Under the pieces are notes generated by a model that was not told where the DNA came from, made no database searches, and worked only from the letters and a program-made list of their open reading frames with translations. Shown here one piece after another: positions 62,622-64,000 of a stretch of DNA of 64,000 bases (its first letter is position 1; each line of letters opens with the position of its first letter). Source of the DNA: Hyunsoonleella ulvae (GTDB taxonomy: Bacteria; Bacteroidota; Bacteroidia; Flavobacteriales; Flavobacteriaceae); the NCBI RefSeq assembly GCF_016827605.1, contig NZ_JAEPJQ010000001.1, forward strand, positions 124,001-188,000, given 5' to 3'. The translations under genes were made by a program, and so were the position numbers.

Positions 62622-63404
62622 ATGGATTTAAAACTAAATAACAAAAATGCCTTGGTATGCGGTAGCACACAAGGCATAGGAAAAGCCACTGCTATTGCTC
62701 TTGCCCAAGAAGGTGTTAATGTAACACTGGTGGCAAGAAACAGAGAAAAACTAAAGGAGGTTTTAGCAGCACTGCCGCAACATAGAAACCACAGTTACAT
62801 AGTGGCAGATTTCTTGAATCCAAGGGATTTACAAGAGCAAGTAATTAAGTTTATTGAGAAACAACATGGTTTCCATATCTTAATCAACAATACAGGTGGA
62901 CCTGCCAGTGGCGAAATTGTAAATGCTAGTTTAGAGGCTTTTGAAAATGCATTTACCATGCATTTAAAATGCAATCATTTATTAGCACAATCCACACTAC
63001 CTTTTATGAAAGCAGAGGGTTTTGGCAGGATAGTTAATGTAATTTCAACATCTGTAAAAGAACCTATTCCAAGACTTGGTGTGAGTAACACAATTCGAGG
63101 TGCTGTTGGTAATTGGAGTAAGACCTTAAGCATGGAAGTTGCTGAATTTGGTATCACAGTAAATAATGTGCTCCCAGGATTTACAGACACCGAACGTTTG
63201 GCTGAAATTATTAAAATAAAAGCTAAGTTAGAAGATACCTCTGTAGAAGAAATGACAGAGATAATGAAAAACTACACACCAGCAAAACGGTTTGCACAAG
63301 CAGAAGAAACTGCAAACGCTATTACCTTTTTAGCCAGTGAAGTGGCAGGATATATTAATGGTATTAATCTACCTGTTGATGGTGGTCGGACCAAATCTTT
63401 GTAG
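62622..63404 (+). CDS. short-chain dehydrogenase/reductase-like protein
   Basis: A 260-residue SDR-fold protein: nucleotide-binding CGSTQGIGKA, NNTG at 89-92, active-site region NVISTSVKEP and PGFTDT. The catalytic Tyr-x3-Lys is absent: the equivalent positions are Ser155 and Arg159 (LGVSNTIRGAVGNW). A subgroup of SDRs carries this SNxxR pattern, so the loss is not unique to this gene, but a normal SDR mechanism is unlikely. It sits in the kynurenine operon between kmo and 3-hydroxyanthranilate dioxygenase, where it might act on a ring-cleavage product; this is inference. Confidence 0.85.
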   Translation: MDLKLNNKNALVCGSTQGIGKATAIALAQEGVNVTLVARNREKLKEVLAALPQHRNHSYIVADFLNPRDLQEQVIKFIEKQHGFHILINNTGGPASGEIVNASLEAFENAFTMHLKCNHLLAQSTLPFMKAEGFGRIVNVISTSVKEPIPRLGVSNTIRGAVGNWSKTLSMEVAEFGITVNNVLPGFTDTERLAEIIKIKAKLEDTSVEEMTEIMKNYTPAKRFAQAEETANAITFLASEVAGYINGINLPVDGGRTKSL

Positions 63405-63537
63405 GGACTTCTTATCCCTTTTAAAGGAAATGAAAAATTACCTAATATGTATTATCTTTAATTTAGAAAATCAATTGTAACTAAAATTCAAATACCCGTT
63501 TGGATTTCTCCCTTTGGGAGAATAAGAGGGGCTTACT
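63403..63537. repeat. paired palindromic repeats before the 3-hydroxyanthranilate dioxygenase gene
   Basis: The right copy 63503-63535 (ggatttctccctttgggaga then ataagaggggctt) ends 2 bp before the ATG at 63538. A degenerate left copy (about 63403-63436, agggacttcttatccctttt then aaaggaaatg) begins at the SDR stop codon. Same stop-repeat, repeat-start order as in the other pairs. Confidence 0.6.
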
Positions 63538-64000
63538 ATGAGCAATGTAACATCTCCCATAAATTTTAAAGCCTGGATTGAGGAAAACCGACACCTTTTA
63601 AAACCTCCAGTAGGTAACAAAGTGGTTTGGAAGGATAGCGATTTTATTGTTATGGTGGTTGGCGGTCCTAACAGCAGAAAGGATTATCATTATAATGAAA
63701 CACCAGAGTTTTTCTACCAAATAGAGGGCGATATTGTTCTAAAAATAATTGACAATGGTGTGCCTAAAGATGTACATATAAAAGAGGGCGATATTTATTT
63801 ATTACCGCCAAAAGTACCACACTCGCCACAACGAGGTGCAAACACTGTAGGATTGGTTATTGAATATAAGCGCCCTGAAGGCACAAAAGATGCACTGCTG
63901 TGGTTTTGTGAAAACTGTGCAACAAAACTATACGAAGAAGACTTTACTTTAGACAACATTGAAACCGATATGCCTAAGATTTTCGATGCATATTACGGAG
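63538..64000 (+). CDS. 3-hydroxyanthranilate 3,4-dioxygenase, N-terminal part
   Basis: The gene runs off the window; 154 residues are visible from ATG 63538. It is a cupin extradiol dioxygenase that opens the ring of 3-hydroxyanthranilate with oxygen and iron. The three iron ligands stand at the positions of the well-studied bacterial enzyme: His51, Glu57 and His95 (DYHYNETPEFFY and PPKVPHSPQRG, with substrate-binding Arg99). The C-terminal rubredoxin-like cysteine site begins with CENCATKLYEEDF. It follows the paired repeats and is part of the kynurenine group. Confidence 0.94.
   Translation, partial: MSNVTSPINFKAWIEENRHLLKPPVGNKVVWKDSDFIVMVVGGPNSRKDYHYNETPEFFYQIEGDIVLKIIDNGVPKDVHIKEGDIYLLPPKVPHSPQRGANTVGLVIEYKRPEGTKDALLWFCENCATKLYEEDFTLDNIETDMPKIFDAYYG

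Noticed and set aside
1-64000. CRISPR arrays, tRNA or rRNA genes, prophage, insertion sequences, polyketide or similar clusters
   Set aside because: Both strands were looked through for direct-repeat arrays, cloverleaf genes, transposase and phage proteins; none was seen.

Overview
The window is a low-GC chromosomal segment from a member of the Bacteroidota, almost certainly a flavobacterium (family Flavobacteriaceae). The sequence evidence for this is the Bacteroidetes-type promoter element TAnnTTTG in front of several genes, a fused CcoN-CcoO cbb3 oxidase subunit, a FadN-type beta-oxidation enzyme, SPII lipoproteins without an Asp sorting signal, and AT-rich intergenic DNA. No rRNA, tRNA, CRISPR array, phage or insertion sequence was seen. 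Genus or species cannot be told from the window.

Layout. 1-4.4 kb: end of a fructosamine-kinase-like gene, small palindromic repeats, purL. 4.4-7.5 kb: an 0.8 kb stretch without an intact gene (with a possible decayed gene), then a TPR hybrid histidine kinase. 7.7-12.1 kb (minus): pyruvate formate-lyase, its activase and an OFA-type transporter. 12.4-21 kb: fatty-acid activation and beta-oxidation (acyl-CoA ligase, membrane protein, MarR regulator, FadN-like enzyme, thiolase, acyl-CoA dehydrogenase). 21-25.7 kb: secreted proteins (DUF6265-like, M28 and M1 peptidases) and two YdeI/OmdA proteins. 25.7-30 kb (minus): a three-gene sucrose-type module (HAD phosphatase fused to a GH100-like hydrolase, sucrose-phosphate-synthase-like glycosyltransferase, fructokinase). 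30-35 kb: MoxR-type AAA ATPase plus VWA protein, and an S9 peptidase. 35-48 kb: an oxygen-respiration island with an FNR-like regulator, a universal stress protein, a receiver-CRP fusion regulator, a PAS histidine kinase and the cbb3 oxidase genes ccoI-S-NO-Q-P-G-H plus a TauE/SafE-like protein. 48-53.6 kb: TetR regulator and an ABC-HlyD-TolC exporter with a strongly degenerate ATPase. 53.7-54.3 kb: a RelE/ParE toxin-antitoxin pair. 54.4-59.3 kb: universal stress protein, hemN, YceI, a SodC-like lipoprotein without metal ligands, a methyltransferase and a CDGSH protein. 59.4-64 kb: kynurenine degradation (kynU, lipoprotein, kmo, an SDR, and 3-hydroxyanthranilate dioxygenase running off the end).

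Main discoveries. (1) Five promoters carry a TGAY-N4-RTCA palindrome, and in all five its centre lies exactly 29.5 bp upstream of the first base of the TAnnTTTG -7 element (four exact -7 matches, one with a single mismatch). The genes behind them are pflB, the usp-fnr pair, ccoI, ccoS-NO-Q-P and hemN: a micro-oxic/anaerobic regulon with class II geometry, inside which lie its likely regulators, an FNR-like protein and a PAS kinase/receiver-CRP pair resembling a shortened FixL-FixJ-FixK cascade. (2) A family of short palindromic repeats occurs in inverted pairs that bracket intergenic gaps, one copy abutting the upstream stop codon and the other abutting the downstream start codon. In two places a copy has become coding sequence (end of CcoI, beginning of the AAA ATPase). 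(3) A fused phosphatase-glycosidase in a compact sucrose or mannosylfructose module. (4) An exporter ATPase that keeps Walker A but has lost the Q-loop, signature and H-loop consensus.

How the genes fit together: pflBA and the transporter make and move formate when oxygen is low; cbb3 oxidase, its maturation genes and oxygen-independent HemN serve respiration at low oxygen; the MarR gene probably controls the beta-oxidation operon behind it; the kynurenine genes degrade tryptophan intermediates.
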